NCBI GenBank assembly: GCA_964023275.1 | Contig: OZ029914.1 | Span: forward strand, 42,201,924 to 42,265,923 | Length of the DNA: 64,000 nt | Direction: 5' to 3' | Source: Norana najaformis | Lineage: Eukaryota > Annelida > Clitellata > Crassiclitellata > Hormogastridae | In this document: positions 1 through 12,219 of the stretch, in pieces | Numbering within the stretch: the first letter of the stretch is position 1 | Layout of the letters: every line of letters starts with the position of its first letter | Notes under the pieces: model-generated | Told to the model about the DNA's origin: nothing | The model's database searches: none | Seen by the model: only the letters and a program-made list of their open reading frames with translations | Made by a program: the position numbers and the translations under genes

Positions 1-3000
1 ACGTCTACAGAATATTGAGCAAAGAAGTTGGTCAGTTTTCTCTTGTTCTTAATCCCGTGTTTACAACACATGCTGGAAGATACACATGCCTCGACAGAGT
101 TGAAGAAAAAGCGCTGTCCGCGGAGGTCACTGTTATAGGCAAGCATGTTTTTTGCAATATCACTAAAACAACAAATTTACCGTTGTTGAAGATAAAGATG
201 ATGGTAATGATGATGTTGTTATTGATAATGATGATTTTGACGATGGCAAACTGATGTCATCATTATTATCATCATCACCGTCATCCACAGGAAAAACGAT
301 TTCATCGGGGTGATGATCTTCGTCGTTTGCACCTCCATTTTGATAAACATCACAACATCATTATAGCTAGAATCTCTATTTCTTAGTCTATCATTCTGCA
401 TGCGTATATATATATGTATTTATATACGCAGTATGTATAGGATTTCCGTGTCACTGTCTATCTCATTGTCTCATGGGTCGAATTTGTGGTGAAAGCACGA
501 TACAGAGTTCGAGAAAGGTTGCATGTTACTTCTATCTTAATCGTAATCTTAATTTCCAGATTTCTAAAGCGCTACTTAAAAGCTAAGCGCAGGCCACCAG
601 CTTATTCATAAGCCTGCGTCAAGTAGGTGGGGTTGTCCACAGATGTCATGAAAAGAACCAAGTCCGGTTGCCAGAAGACCGTAGAGAGAAGGGGAAAAGT
701 ACTATATGTAAGTACTATATATAAATAATATATGTGCTATAAAAAGAGAATGGGGAATAGTATATATAATTTATATAGTATTGCGTTTTACAGCATTGTA
801 GTTAGGCCTACTGATTCGAAATCTCTGATTGTGTGTTTTAAAATCTTCTATTTCAATGTGTACCTAAATTATAGATTTCTTTTGTAATTGCAATTGCAAA
901 CTGTATGTAATTGTAATTGGAAATTTATGTAGCATCGCTTCAACTAAAACTAACAAGAGGCGTCTTCACTTTAGCTCATATTTTACATTTTACCATATTG
1001 GTATTTGCCATTATTTAAACGATGATTTGTTAAGTTTAACTAATACATGTATTGTGTGCATAGATCCAACTCCGTCTTGTAGTGAAAGTGCAGTGTCTCC
1101 GCGGAAGAATATAGTCTGCAGTTTTCGCTACGCTGGAAATCTGATACCGGTACTTGAGTGGTTGACTGTGGGAAACACTTTGTGGAGTGCATCATGCAAT
1201 GCTTCGAACGTCACTGCTGATTGCACATTCGAAAACTTTTGCACTTCAAACAATCTATCGCCGAACGCAAATACGCCTACTGTCCTGATAATCTGCAATG
1301 GAGATAACTACACATGCGAATGGGGTAAGATAATAACAGAGAAGTATTTGCATTTCTGGGTTTAAAATATGCTGCAATATATTCATTGTTACATAACACA
1401 GATCAAATGTCTTGAAAGTTTAAAGAAAAGTTTAACTAATCTAGTTACTGATTCACTGCTACCGCCTGTTATCATCAGGTTCGTCGTATAGGCTAACGTC
1501 CTGGCTCGCTTCGTAATGTAGCTCCATTTAACTAGAAACACACTCGCGTTACGAGACTGTTGTTTCAGAAAGACTTTCGTGTGCAGAATAATAATCAAAT
1601 AAACGACGAAAAAGGACAATGCGAATTGGAAAAGAATCCTATCAAATGACGCTGTTGGAGTGAATACGGAGCAGTAGGAGGTGTAGCTGCACTGTGTATG
1701 GACAGGAGTGTATTTGTGTAGATAACCAGAGCAGTCGATGTTCAGTTATTCTCAAAGAAAGGTACCTCTTGATGTTTCACAGATGACTTTTAAAGTACGG
1801 CATGTAAATGAAATTATTTAAATAGACAAAGAAAACAAAATTTGTTATCGTCACTCCTCGGTCACGCTTACAATCTTGCTGTAAATATACCGGCCATTAC
1901 GTAGGTGCTTCGTATTAGCTAAAGAACTTGCAAATGAAAACGTAATAATTTTATGTTATTATAACATAAGGCAATGCATCTTCAATAATCGGATTACTAC
2001 ATATCAAAGGTCATAATAGAACTATTGGAGGCTGGCAGTGTAATCCTACCGGAGAAACAAGTACTTCCACAAACTCTGTAAAAACTTCAGACATTAGCAG
2101 TGAGTAACTTTACTTCATAAATTACAACAAATGCCAACAAATTTCTAGAATTTTGTTGTTCATTTGATTGTTTTCTTTTTACCTATCTTTTACAATGATG
2201 TAATAGCAAAATTATTCTTAAAAAATAATTAGCCCCAGTAATGAAAATAGGGGCTCAAGATTTTACTACATATATTTCGCTGCGTTCGATGGGTATAAGG
2301 AAATTTTAAGGCAGAACTTTACTAGAAATGTTATGAAAAAGTTAATCCATGACCGCTATAAAAGGTCATCTATAATTTCCTCAGACAGTGTGAGTATATA
2401 TTCTGTATTTTTATTATTATTATTTATGTACTTAAGCTCCAATATCTAATAAAAAAGCATCAATTGATGACATTGAGCAATTGTGTAGGGACTTGTTTGA
2501 GGTCCGTACACAGTAATTATCTCCAAGGAGCCTCAAATCCGCACACTGCGCACATGGAAGGCGAGCTGTGAAACCAATTGGCTACCGTGTATTTGAAGCA
2601 ATGCTAACATTGATATTTGTTAAAGGATGTTAAGGAACTATAGTGAGTCTTCTATTATACATCTGTGATGACAATTTACGAAGATATAAATATATCAGTA
2701 CAATGAGACAAATAAACTTTAAAGCTCGATTCAATGGCGATTGGTTTCTTCAGCAATTCTTTCACCGATCTGTGTTGGAGTTATTTGTGTAACGCTAGTT
2801 CTGCTCTTATTCGTGTTGCACAAAAAATATGGTGAGTAAACTGACTGACTTACTTGATTCCCAGTGAAAAGAACGTATTAATGTATATTCGTAACATTAG
2901 TCGAGATTCTTTTATCTTTGACTAATAAACTCTTTAATCGGTCTTGATTTCATGCCTGTTGATAATAATGATGACGCCAATATCTGTCATTCGGAAAACC

Positions 3001-6000
3001 AAACAGGGATGGCGAATCCTATATGGAAGCATGAAAGACTCTTTGTCAATTGCAATTGTTATGGGCGTAACAGAAAATTTTAGTAGACCCACATTTATGT
3101 CAGACAAATACTGATTTGTGCTAAGTTTTAGTAAAGTTGTGTATTTGTGGACGTTTAACGTTTTGCTTTGCATACTAAAACTCAACAGTTGCATACTTCT
3201 ATGTTTGAATTTTAACTTTCTAGATATATGCCGTAAAAACAAAATGCCACCTGATGATCCTTTCGACACAAGCAAGGGTGAGCATTATCTAGATTTGTTC
3301 AAATAATAATAATTTTTTTAACCCGAAGAATAATGTCTCATGGATGTGGCATAAAATTGTATAAGAATATCAATAGGTAAGAGGTAAAAAGGATTTCGTA
3401 CTTACCTACTTTTCTTTTGGTGCCAATGAGACCTTTAGTTCTGCAATGCATGCTGTGTAGGGGTAAGGTAGATGTGATTCAGGTAGAGTATCAAACAGTC
3501 AATTCCCTGGCGAGATTCCTGCCATGCTAATATAATCTGCTTCGTTTTGTCCGATAGTATTCTTATGAATAGAATATATATATACATATACATGTATATA
3601 TAGTGTTTCATGTATATATAGTATAATATATATGTATACATGTATATATATGTGTGTGTTAGTCCTCTGGAAGGGATAATACACGTAGGCCTGCCTACTG
3701 CCAAAGATAGTATATGTATAAAGAGCTCATCGTGCTTTTCTTCTTTCTTTGTAGTTTTTGAGCCGATTTTCAAAAAGTTGCATCGAACGATGCAGAAATT
3801 CGAAACCAATTAAAAGACATTTAAATTTAAATGAAACTTTAAATTTTGTGCAAAATTTTATTAATAGATTGGCCCAAAATATTTGGCCTTATCGATCACA
3901 TCCATGCTTTAACAGTGGCAATAGAAACGGGCTAATATTTAAGCGTATGTGTTACAGTTAGATTAAAGCAGTTTAGTCAAGATTTGAATAGATTAGATTA
4001 CTATCTTCAGCTCAAGTTGCACTGGAACCGTGTGTACCTGGGAAATTTCTGGCAGCTGCGTCCACATCGCAAGGGTGAATGGTGCCTGCCCTTAACTTAA
4101 TCTACCGATGACCCAGTTCCTCTGGGTATAACGAGTATTCCTGCGAAGTGTTACTGGTGTAGACCTCAGCAGCCAAGGAAGAGAGAGAGAGAGAGAGAGA
4201 CAGAGAGAGACAGAGAGAGGCAACGGTACTGAGGGCGGACAAGAGCAAGGCGAGTCAGTATGCCAATGGCCGGCTCCAATTTCCTGCTGAATGAGCCGAT
4301 CCATGGAGAAGGCCGACCATTTGACTACTTTGCGTTACTTTATCTGGCGAGTTACCAAGAGAAAGTCTACGCCAAAGACTTTTTCACTTACCACGATTAG
4401 CGAGGAACATTGCTTAGCCATTTGCCTTTGATCAGTAAAATTGATCAGTACAAATTTAGTCCTATCAGTGTGTCAACGCTAACACATAATTTAAACTGGT
4501 TTTTTTTACTTTGATTACTTTATATTATGCATGTGATTATGCAGCAGGCAAATCTGGTATTTGAAGCATATGCTTCCTGTTCAAAAGCATAGGCAAGTTT
4601 GGCATTTTTTTTCATCGTTTTAATGGAAGTCCGTCGGTGGCCCTCAATGATCCGATAACCAACAAAACTTGGCCACTGGCCAGATTGAAAATCTTGCTAA
4701 GATAATCATCTTTGTTATATATCAAGCCAATCAATAGAGGGTTTTTTAAAATATGGAGCGACCTAGACTTCGCCAATTATGCCTGAAGTGGTGAACTGGG
4801 TTGCACTATTGCTGTGATAAAGATTCATAAACTGATATCAGTTACTGGTATTTTCTTATTATAATTAATTTATTCGAATCCCTGCCTCCTAATAGTTTCA
4901 CGTATTGAAGAGATGTGCTTGAAATCGTTCAAAGTAATGAATACTACAATTTTATGGCTATATGTTTTGCTTTATTTCAAATATTTTAATGCTAAAATTA
5001 AAATAATCTGCTATATGCTGCTTAATATTCCATAAGCTATTAAATAGCAAATATGTCAAAGGCTTTCTGATTTACATCATATTTCAGAAATAAACTTTCA
5101 GTTCTTCAAACAAGATATCTATTAGGAACTTTATACTTTTAAAACCCTCATAATCCAGTGCTCACTTTCTCCGTTTTTGATGGCCAAAGATTCAGTTGCC
5201 TACTTGCTTATAATAGAACATAGATGCATATAATTGCGATGCATAGCAGACAACGTCATTTAGATAATCAATCAGTCATGATAAACGGTGTTGGTTTTGA
5301 CATTCATCTATTCAGAAACGTAGTCACAATGAGTATTAACCGAAGCCAATTAATTATACTGTTCGCTGGTATTTGCATTACTGGTATATAATAAAACAAT
5401 AAACTGGTACTTCGTTAACATCTAGCAGTTTGAGTTTTGTTCAACTTTTTCAATGCTTTCTTTTAAATTGTTATGTGTCTGTACCTTATTGCCCTAAACA
5501 CACTAGTTTACCTTCTTAAAGAGTTCGGGTAAAAAGGCTCATTTCTAGACCATTTCTTCGTCGAATGGAGAAACTGCGCATTGCGCATCAAAATCCGTTA
5601 CACGTTTAGAACGTAGGCGAATAAGACAAGACAGACAGCATGCTGGATATCTCCGCGACATAATTACCCTTTTCAAACTCAAAGTCGATCGGTTCAGATG
5701 GTTGGATATACGCAGGGGCTTAAAGCCCGTCGCTTCCTACTCTTAAACTATATGCTTTAACAATAAGCAGTCGTTAACAATAAACGTTAACAACAAGCGC
5801 TCTGCCGCGCAGTCAGTGAACATGCAATACAAGGCTTAAAACCAACTACGGTGATGATGATGAGGGTCACGACAAGTAATGGGTGTTATTATTACAAAGC
5901 AAACATAAGGACCTAAAGTGCCATAAATAACTAACTGCCATAAATAACTATGTAACTAACTGGTTTTATGTTATTTCAGACGAGCCAGAAAACGAACCAG

Positions 6001-9000
6001 TGTACGCACAAGTGCAGAAAAAGAGTAAGTTAGGTATTTAGTCTCATACAAATATATCAGTGATTTAGAATACCAAGGCCTTTACTTAGTGTCATTGTTA
6101 TAAAAACACAAGGGCCTATAGTGCCATGAATAGCTAACTGTGTAATATGTACATGTAATTTCAGATAAGCCAACAAACGAACCAGTGTACGCACAAGTCC
6201 AGAAAAAGAGTGAGCTAAGTATCTGATCTTATACAAATATATCAGTGATTTAGAATACAAAAGTCCGCTAAGCTGAATTATCTCTTGCAAGAGCACTGGT
6301 CTTCAGTCGCCTTGATTGCTGTAACTCGTTTCTTCCTGGTATCACTTCAAATATGCATAGACTCCGGGTAGTTCAGACCTTATTGGTTACAGCTATGGCT
6401 AAGACATCAAAATTTGAGCACATAATTTATGTATTTAAATATCTGTACAGTCTTCTTGTTTAGCAAAGGATTTGTTTCAAATTTGGGGATCACAGTTTAT
6501 AAAGCATTGAACTGTAGCCAACCACAGAACTTTAAATCAGTCTTTATTTTCCTGACTTATTGTTATTTGACCATGTCATCTAAGTGATTTTTTCTGGTCA
6601 TACCTAAGACTAGAACTGTGCTCGGTGAGACTTTAATTTGGTAATTTAAGCTTATCGTATGTTAACCAAATTAACGTTTTCAAAAGTTCTCTTCACGAAA
6701 ATTATAAAGCTATACAATAACAGTTTGAGTGTTCACATTTCTGCAAGTAAGTAGTGGCGCAGCTATCGACAACTTTATAATGAAAATTATTGTATTATAG
6801 AGTCGGGCAAAAGTACTCCTCTAAATATTCAAGTCAATACATCAGGTAAGAACATTATTTCTATTTGCAACCAATTACTTGTGTATTCTATTATGATATT
6901 CTATTATTCTACTGATTATTATATTTTTATTTTACGTGCTGTGGCGATATGCGAAAAGACTTACTTTGTTTAGCGACCATTTGAAATTAGCTGTCCTGTT
7001 TATACGTTGTCGGAACAGAGAAGCACTTGTCAGGAGCATAAGGGATTTCGTAATGCGACGTGTTCAATAATATGTACGTTCTAGGACCCATTCTTTTCCA
7101 AGTCTATATTGCTGAAATCCTAGACATAATATTCAAGCACGGTCTGCATGGTCATCTCTAAGCCGACGACTCAGAAATCTATGGGTCCTGTCGCCATGAC
7201 GACACAGATGTCCAGCCCCTAAGAACCGGTTCAGTGAGCTGCATTAATCACGTTTCTCACTTGATGAAATGCAATCGGCTCCAGCTGAATTCATCCAAGC
7301 CAGAATTTCTCTGGTGCTCATCCTCACATAGGGTGGACAAATTAGACCCCAGCCTTTTCGTCATTAGTGGATGTGCTGTTGAGCCAGCTACTGAGGTTCG
7401 TGATCTTGGCCTCCTACTTGACAGAGATTTCTCGTTGGCATCACATATCACAGGACTTATGAGGACCAACTTGGCCATCATGAGACAGCTGAGGTCTGTC
7501 ACTCGGTCCCTTACCTAGGACGTAACTCGCCTACTTGTTCAAAGTCTTGTCCTAAGCCGAATCGACTACTGCAACGTTGCCTTCGCTGGCTTGCCACAAT
7601 TCAGAACCATTCAGCTTCAGGCAGTCTTCAGCTAAAGACGAACTTTACATTCCTCTAGAACACTGACAGATTTGGGTCAGCGAGTTTAGCGTTTTAAAAA
7701 GATGTTTAAGCGATGCTTTAAAACTGCCAGTACACAAATGCATATGTTTCATACATGTTTATACGCAGCTAAACATCTGTTATTGATAACTGATTATTAT
7801 GTTTTGCATTCAGGAACAGCTTTGCCGAAAACTTCTTTCGATGCGAATAACCATGTGATCTTTGAAAACTCTGTGTATGAGTCTACTGAGCCACCTGTAG
7901 AAACCGAAACGGATTCTGAAGTACTGACAAGCGTGAGTTTCTTACACATTTTACCCCAGGTGGCACATTATGCATCTCATTTACAACTACGGTTACCATG
8001 TGAAATCCAGGGCGATATGGGTATCGCCAGTTAATTTGTCGGAAAACATTCATCATCCTGCTATACGGGGCCCTGGCATATACTAAGTTACTTATTTAAA
8101 TAAGCAAATATAGTCTATTTTCTTTCTTGTTGTCGACATTAAATTTACTGTCTCTCTGCCTGACTTTTAGATCTTGACCTGGAACCGAACCCATTTGTCT
8201 ATCGGTTTTGTTTTGACTGAACGCTTGTAAATAAGCTGGTTCCCACTTTCGTTGGGCGCTGTAGAAGTCTCGGGATTACGATTACGATATTCAGCCTTAT
8301 TCTAGCTCTTTTAATTTCAGAATTAGTCTAAAACTTACTCTCGCAAAGAATTGTTCTTTATTCTTCGTTTTGAAACCAAATGTACACATTATTTTTGGGT
8401 TCCCATGTATTATACAAGTTCAACGCATGCTTGAACTACTTCTGGAACTTAAAATCCATATACAAGTCGAATTACTTTCTATCATAATTAGTATATAGCT
8501 TAATAACTGACTTAGTTAATAGTAGACCATCAGTTTCTCATACTGTCATTATGTATCTAAGAAAGTCTTCGTCTTCCTTTGAAAATTAGAAACGTATTCG
8601 ATATACTTTTTATAATGTTTATAATTATATTATGCATTGGACTGTTATATGGTGCGTTTTGAAAAACCTTCAAAACGCTGAAACATAATGAAAGACAGGC
8701 CTAAAAGGGATTAATATAAGATAAGCTGAGCTTTATTTAGCGGTTAGTTCTGTTGAAGGATTGTTTCTGAATATTTATCCAGTGCACAAGAAGCACGATA
8801 ATTGGTACTTCATGAATTTCGATGGTCTGCTGATCGCAGCGTTTTCGACCCAGTTAATATGAGGATGGAGTTCCCTGACGCATTCTCGGATCTGTCTGAC
8901 TATTGTAACCGACCGACTATAGGCGAAGGGTTTTCAAAGTTATCCTGTCAATTATATTGCAATCAGAATTCATTATTGGAATCAGAAATTTGTATGGCAC

Positions 9001-9648
9001 CGCTTCACGAGAAACTAATTAAAGGCGTTCTAGTATCTGTATATGTCGTGTAGACATTCTACAACTATTGAGACCGGCCACATGCGATATGTTTTCAGAG
9101 TAATCCTGTTTCGGGGAGACCGTGAATAATTATTTGTGGCATATATTTCTGCTAGCTCGTTTGCAAGTTAGCAAAATCCAATAATCCGGGTGGCTCAACT
9201 GAGGGCGAACAGTTACAGACCCATCTGACCAGCTTTTCAGTACTCGAAACATGCTGAGGTCAAAGAACTGACGTGGGTAACATTGGTGTCAAAGGATAGA
9301 TTTCTTCTATTGAAAATTACTGTTGATAAAAGGAAAAACCCGAAAATGGAGTTGATATTGTTCGCCATAAATAAGTCTCAACCGTGACCCATAACGACAT
9401 GCTATAAAACCCATCCCGGAAACTCCGCTGCAATTGAGACAGTGATGTTCAACCTATTAAAATGATAATTATAGATATTGCAATTTTGTTTGTAGAACTC
9501 TGGAACAAAGGATCTCATCTATGCTGAACTTGCTCCATTCCCGGAAGATAGCAGCAGCCAGAGAGCTCATGTTGTCTTCAGAGAAGGGTTCGATAGGTGC
9601 ATATACGCTTCGATCGACCACACCCTAACAGTTCCTCCCCAGCCGTAG
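1..9648 (+). CDS. Immunoglobulin-superfamily receptor with tyrosine-motif tail (3' part of gene)
   Basis: Ten exons join in consistent phase: 1-138, 1064-1324, 2031-2099, 2754-2831, 3224-3277, 5980-6024, 6165-6209, 6801-6845, 7814-7932 and 9496-9648. All junctions are phase 1 except the last, which is phase 0. Exon 1 is the end of an Ig domain (HAGRYTC, the D-x-G-x-Y-x-C position). The second exon carries another Ig fold (IVCSF, then a Trp, then YTCEW). Exon 2754-2831 encodes a membrane helix of about 20 hydrophobic residues followed by HKK, a stop-transfer signal. The tail has two copies of VYAQV, one VYES, a canonical ITIM (LIYAEL, Tyr codon at 9520) and IYASI (Tyr codon at 9604). This is a type I membrane receptor likely to recruit SH2 proteins. 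The 5' exons and signal peptide lie before the window. The stop is TAG 9646-9648, and an AATAAA lies near 10193. Family membership is secure; ligand and signalling sign are unknown. Confidence 0.8.
2754..2831 (+). CDS. Transmembrane exon of the Ig receptor
   Basis: The exon starts after TTTCTTCAG and ends at the GTGAGT donor. In the phase set by neighbouring exons it reads as an uninterrupted run of Ile, Val, Leu, Cys and Phe, ending in basic HKKY. It separates the extracellular Ig exons from the small, phase-1 cytoplasmic exons. This fixes the topology: Ig outside, tyrosine motifs inside. Confidence 0.8.
5890..6262 (+). repeat. Tandem duplication of an ITIM-like exon with flanking intron
   Basis: Two units, about 5890-6078 and 6098-6262, share the exon and intron on both sides. 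Shared blocks are GTGCCATRAATA upstream, a common 3' splice site, the 45-bp exon, and ACAAATATATCAGTGATTTA downstream. The exons (5980-6024 and 6165-6209) sit 185 bp apart. Both encode NEPVYAQVQKK, differing mainly at the first residues (DEPE versus NKPT). Both are phase 1 at each end, so either can be skipped or added without a frameshift. Confidence 0.9.
7081..7660 (+). mobile_element. CR1/L2-like LINE reverse-transcriptase fragment
   Basis: This lies inside an intron of the Ig receptor. Translation gives GPILFQVY, then a catalytic-box region reading stop-ADDSEIYG where YADD is expected, then NRLQLNSSKPEFLW, VRDLGLLLD and LSRIDYCN. These are landmark motifs of the palm and thumb of CR1/L2-group non-LTR retrotransposons. 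The stop in the YADD box and another at about 7516 show it is dead. It is 5' truncated, as is usual for these elements. Confidence 0.85.
8149..8290 (+). mobile_element. LINE 3'-end repeat (GATTAC-tailed family)
   Basis: A block running from CTGCCTGACTTTTAGATC through GACCTGGAACCGAACCC and AATAAGCTGGT to TGGGCGCTGTAGAA ends in GGATTACGATTACGAT. The same block recurs at 13500-13650, 31018-31100 and 47140-47285, with a partial copy at 24930-25080. At 13345-13440 it follows a degraded LINE C-terminus (LKTFLFHRF), so it is read here as the 3' UTR of a CR1/L2-like family with a (GATTAC)n tail. This copy lies in the last intron of the Ig receptor. Confidence 0.7.
9496..9648 (+). CDS. Last exon of the Ig receptor with canonical ITIM
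   Basis: The acceptor is TTTTGTTTGTAG. The phase 0 reading matches the phase 0 donor (AAGC/GTGAGT) of the previous exon at 7932. The exon encodes 50 residues and a TAG stop. DLIYAELAPF fits the ITIM consensus (I/V/L/S)xYxx(L/V/I), and a second motif, CIYASI, follows 28 residues later. The exon is short and easily missed, but the agreement of phase and motif is strong. Confidence 0.75.
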   Translation, partial: NSGTKDLIYAELAPFPEDSSSQRAHVVFREGFDRCIYASIDHTLTVPPQP

Positions 9649-10199
9649 CAACCACACCTAATCATAGTCGTCTCAACTGATGGCGATGATTAGAACGACA
9701 AAAGTGCAGAAGAAGATGATGATGACGATAAAAAAACATTGTATCTTATGACTTCCCCTACTGCGAGTTATATTTCCTACTTGCACCTCTTCTGGTAATT
9801 CCTTATCTCAAAATAGCCTGACCAGCCTAGGCCTATACAATTGCTATAATCATCTCAAATGTGCAGAAAACTGCGACATGTTATTACAATAATGTGAACG
9901 TCTTTGTTATGTGAAAGTTTCTATTAACCCATAAAATGCCATTCTCCGATATGTATTCGACCGAAACATTGTGAAATATGGTTTTAAAAACTTGGAAGGC
10001 CTTGATAAATTCATTGTTTGACCCTGATCATAACCCACATTGTTTTCAATGCCTATGAACATTATTGCAATACCTAAAAGCAGCTCAGATTAATGTACCG
10101 AAATTGGATAACAACTGACGGTCACTCAGTTTAAACTCGACGGTGTATGAAGAACGCATATGAATCTGGTCCATATTTTAGGCTACATGTTGGAATAAA

Positions 10200-10970
10200 G
10201 CTATCCTATCCTTGCCTTTATATATAGGCCAATGCATTTATAGCAAAATTTAAGAAAAAACTGTAAGTTGTCAAGATGTGGATATAAAAATCTGAACAGG
10301 GTGTGTTAACAGAAAGCAAAATTGTATTTTAATTGTAATCGCAAATCTATATAGCGTCATTCGAAGGTACAATAAAACTCGTTGGTGGTGCTCCAGACCT
10401 GAGAGTGATCATAAGCTCTGGAGGCTTTTGCCGCTCACTATCTTTCACGATTTAAGATTTCTTTTAGAGAAGAGCCTGTTTATAATTTTAGTGTGTATTA
10501 TTGTTAAACGTCGTAATGCGAATCAATCATTTTAATTAGTCATTTGCGCTTATTTACTGCTACGCCTATTGTCACTAAATTTACACGTACACACGACTAA
10601 ACATGCGACAACTTTCAATAGGACGCAGGGCTGACTTGCTTTTGCTTTGTGGTTAGATACTATACCTGCGAATTTCACATCGTTTTATCACAAAACTGCA
10701 CGATTTGTATCTGTTGAATTTTTTAACCAGTCTATTGTTGGAAAGGCCTACATTTGTATGTTTTTCACAGAGAACATATTGCATTGTTGTTCGGTTTTCC
10801 ATCTGCTACACCATGACATATAGACCCAACTGTATGTAAGCGTACCTTGCTACAACTGACTAGATTGCTAAGGTTTTCACTAGTACTCAACTGCGCATGC
10901 TCAGTTGTGGTCAACGTGACAAAATACAGTACTCGCGCATGTAGGAAAATATATGCGAGAAATACTGCAC
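10200..10970. other. Intergenic, between convergent genes
   Basis: This lies between the end of the Ig receptor and the minus-strand UBL-like exon. About 10330-10440 resembles the LINE-tail repeat seen at 11405, 53870 and 61390 (TGTAATCGCAAATYTATATAGCG). Nothing else is recognised. Confidence 0.4.
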
Positions 10971-10974
10971 TCAC

Positions 10975-11095
10975 TTCCTGTTGCTGAGCGAATAACATTC
11001 AAGATCGCCTTGCTTGGACAGACTTCACTTGTCTGTACCGACTCGTCATATAGATCAGCTACCCGCAAGAATATGAAGGTGTCGCTCTCCCCCAT
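10975..11095 (-). CDS. Ubiquitin-like N-terminal exon (orphan)
   Basis: On the minus strand an ATG (11095-11093) opens 40 codons that end at a good GTGAGT donor in phase 1. The reading begins MGESDTFIFLRV and continues to SKAILNVIRSATG. This lines up with the first beta hairpin and helix of ubiquitin (IFVKT... DTIENVKAKI). The exon lies on the same strand as, and beside, the UBL-RBR cluster, so it may be a further copy. Unlike its neighbours it has no intron between hairpin and helix. No downstream exon was found, so it could be a relic, another UBL gene, or chance. Confidence 0.35.
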
Positions 11096-11404
11096 GTTAA
11101 CTCAAGCCCATCGAATTTCTTCTGTGTTTAAAAGTCATCTTTCGTTGCAAATAGGCCGTCATATAGTTTCACTTGAACCTGTTCAACATACATTTCAACC
11201 TACCCTAAGTCACACTCGTTATTTTTAGTTAGCAGTAATGAAGGCAACACTTTCTAGAAGTTCTGTAGTTCTTATGTCATTTAGTCCTCAACTTGAGATT
11301 TACTTTTACCAAATTGCTTATCCACAGCAGGCTGCCTCTCTTTCTTGGTGAATATATCTTCTGGACATTGACCTTATTGCGGCTTGGTTTTGGTACGTCG
11401 TAAT

Positions 11405-11600
11405 TGTAATTGTAATTGCCATCAGAAACGTGTAAAGCGCCACTTCAAGATAAAATTCATCAGAGGCGCTCCCGGCCAGATGTCCCAGAACTAGTGGGGA
11501 ATAATACGGTCTTCAAACGCTCGCGGAAAAGAGAGGGGCAGAGGTTGATGCATAGGCTGATGCCTTATTTATTAGACACCGCCGCGACAGAAGTCATTAA
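11405..11600. mobile_element. LINE-tail derived repeat
   Basis: The stretch TAATTGTAATTGTAATT followed by AAAGCGCCACTTCAAGAT and CATCAGAGGCGCT matches the tails of LINE 3' ends at 53870-53925, and in reverse at 25265-25310. Only the tail and a little flank are preserved. Confidence 0.55.
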
Positions 11601-11853
11601 TTTATACTAACAAGTAATCTTCACTAGGTACTTGCTCAAAACTGGTGAAGGCCTAAATCTTTTTTACATCATGAAACCTTGCAGTTGCTTCGCATTCTGC
11701 ACGATTTAGCTGTAGATTATGCATGGGCGCGTACGTGCGTCTCTGCAAATACTGATGTCGTACTCCTCTTTACTGATCAGACCGTCTTGAGTAAGATCGT
11801 CTACGTAACCGATGTTTAACGGTGTCTCTGTAGTACTCTATGTCGCAGTTGAA

Positions 11854-11854
<1 letters not shown>

Positions 11855-11887
<33 letters not shown>

Positions 11888-11974
11888 GGCCCTATTATTA
11901 TCACAATTATTTTTATCATTATAATTATTGTTATCATTATAATAGTAGTAGTAATAATAATAATAATAATAATA

Positions 11975-12006
<32 letters not shown>

Positions 12007-12210
12007 GACGACGATGATGATGATGATAATAATAATAATAACAAATAGTAATAATAATTATTACCATTTTTAATTATTTAATGATAATAATTTAATAATA
12101 ATAATTTCATAACGATAATGATGATGATGATAATAATAATGATGATGATGATTGTTATTATTATTATTATTGCTGTTGTTGTTATTGTTATTGTTAATAT
12201 AATTATTATT
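11855..12210. repeat. ATT/AAT trinucleotide microsatellite, compound
   Basis: Runs of ATT, AAT, ATC, GAT and GTT triplets occupy about 350 bp. Open frames across it give only poly-Ile, poly-Asn or poly-Tyr, so it is non-coding. Confidence 0.95.
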
Positions 12211-12219
12211 GTGTCAGTG

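Noticed and set aside
7932..8034. Read-through end of the Ig receptor at the stop near 8034
   Set aside because: A good GTGAGT donor at 7933 in phase 0 joins to a phase 0 exon with an ITIM at 9496; the read-through segment has no motif. It could still be an alternative end.
8802..9053. Open frame of 83 codons between Ig receptor exons
   Set aside because: Its 3' part overlaps a LINE-tail-like block (CGCTTCACGAGAAACTAATT, GGCGTTCTAG) and it has no splice support.
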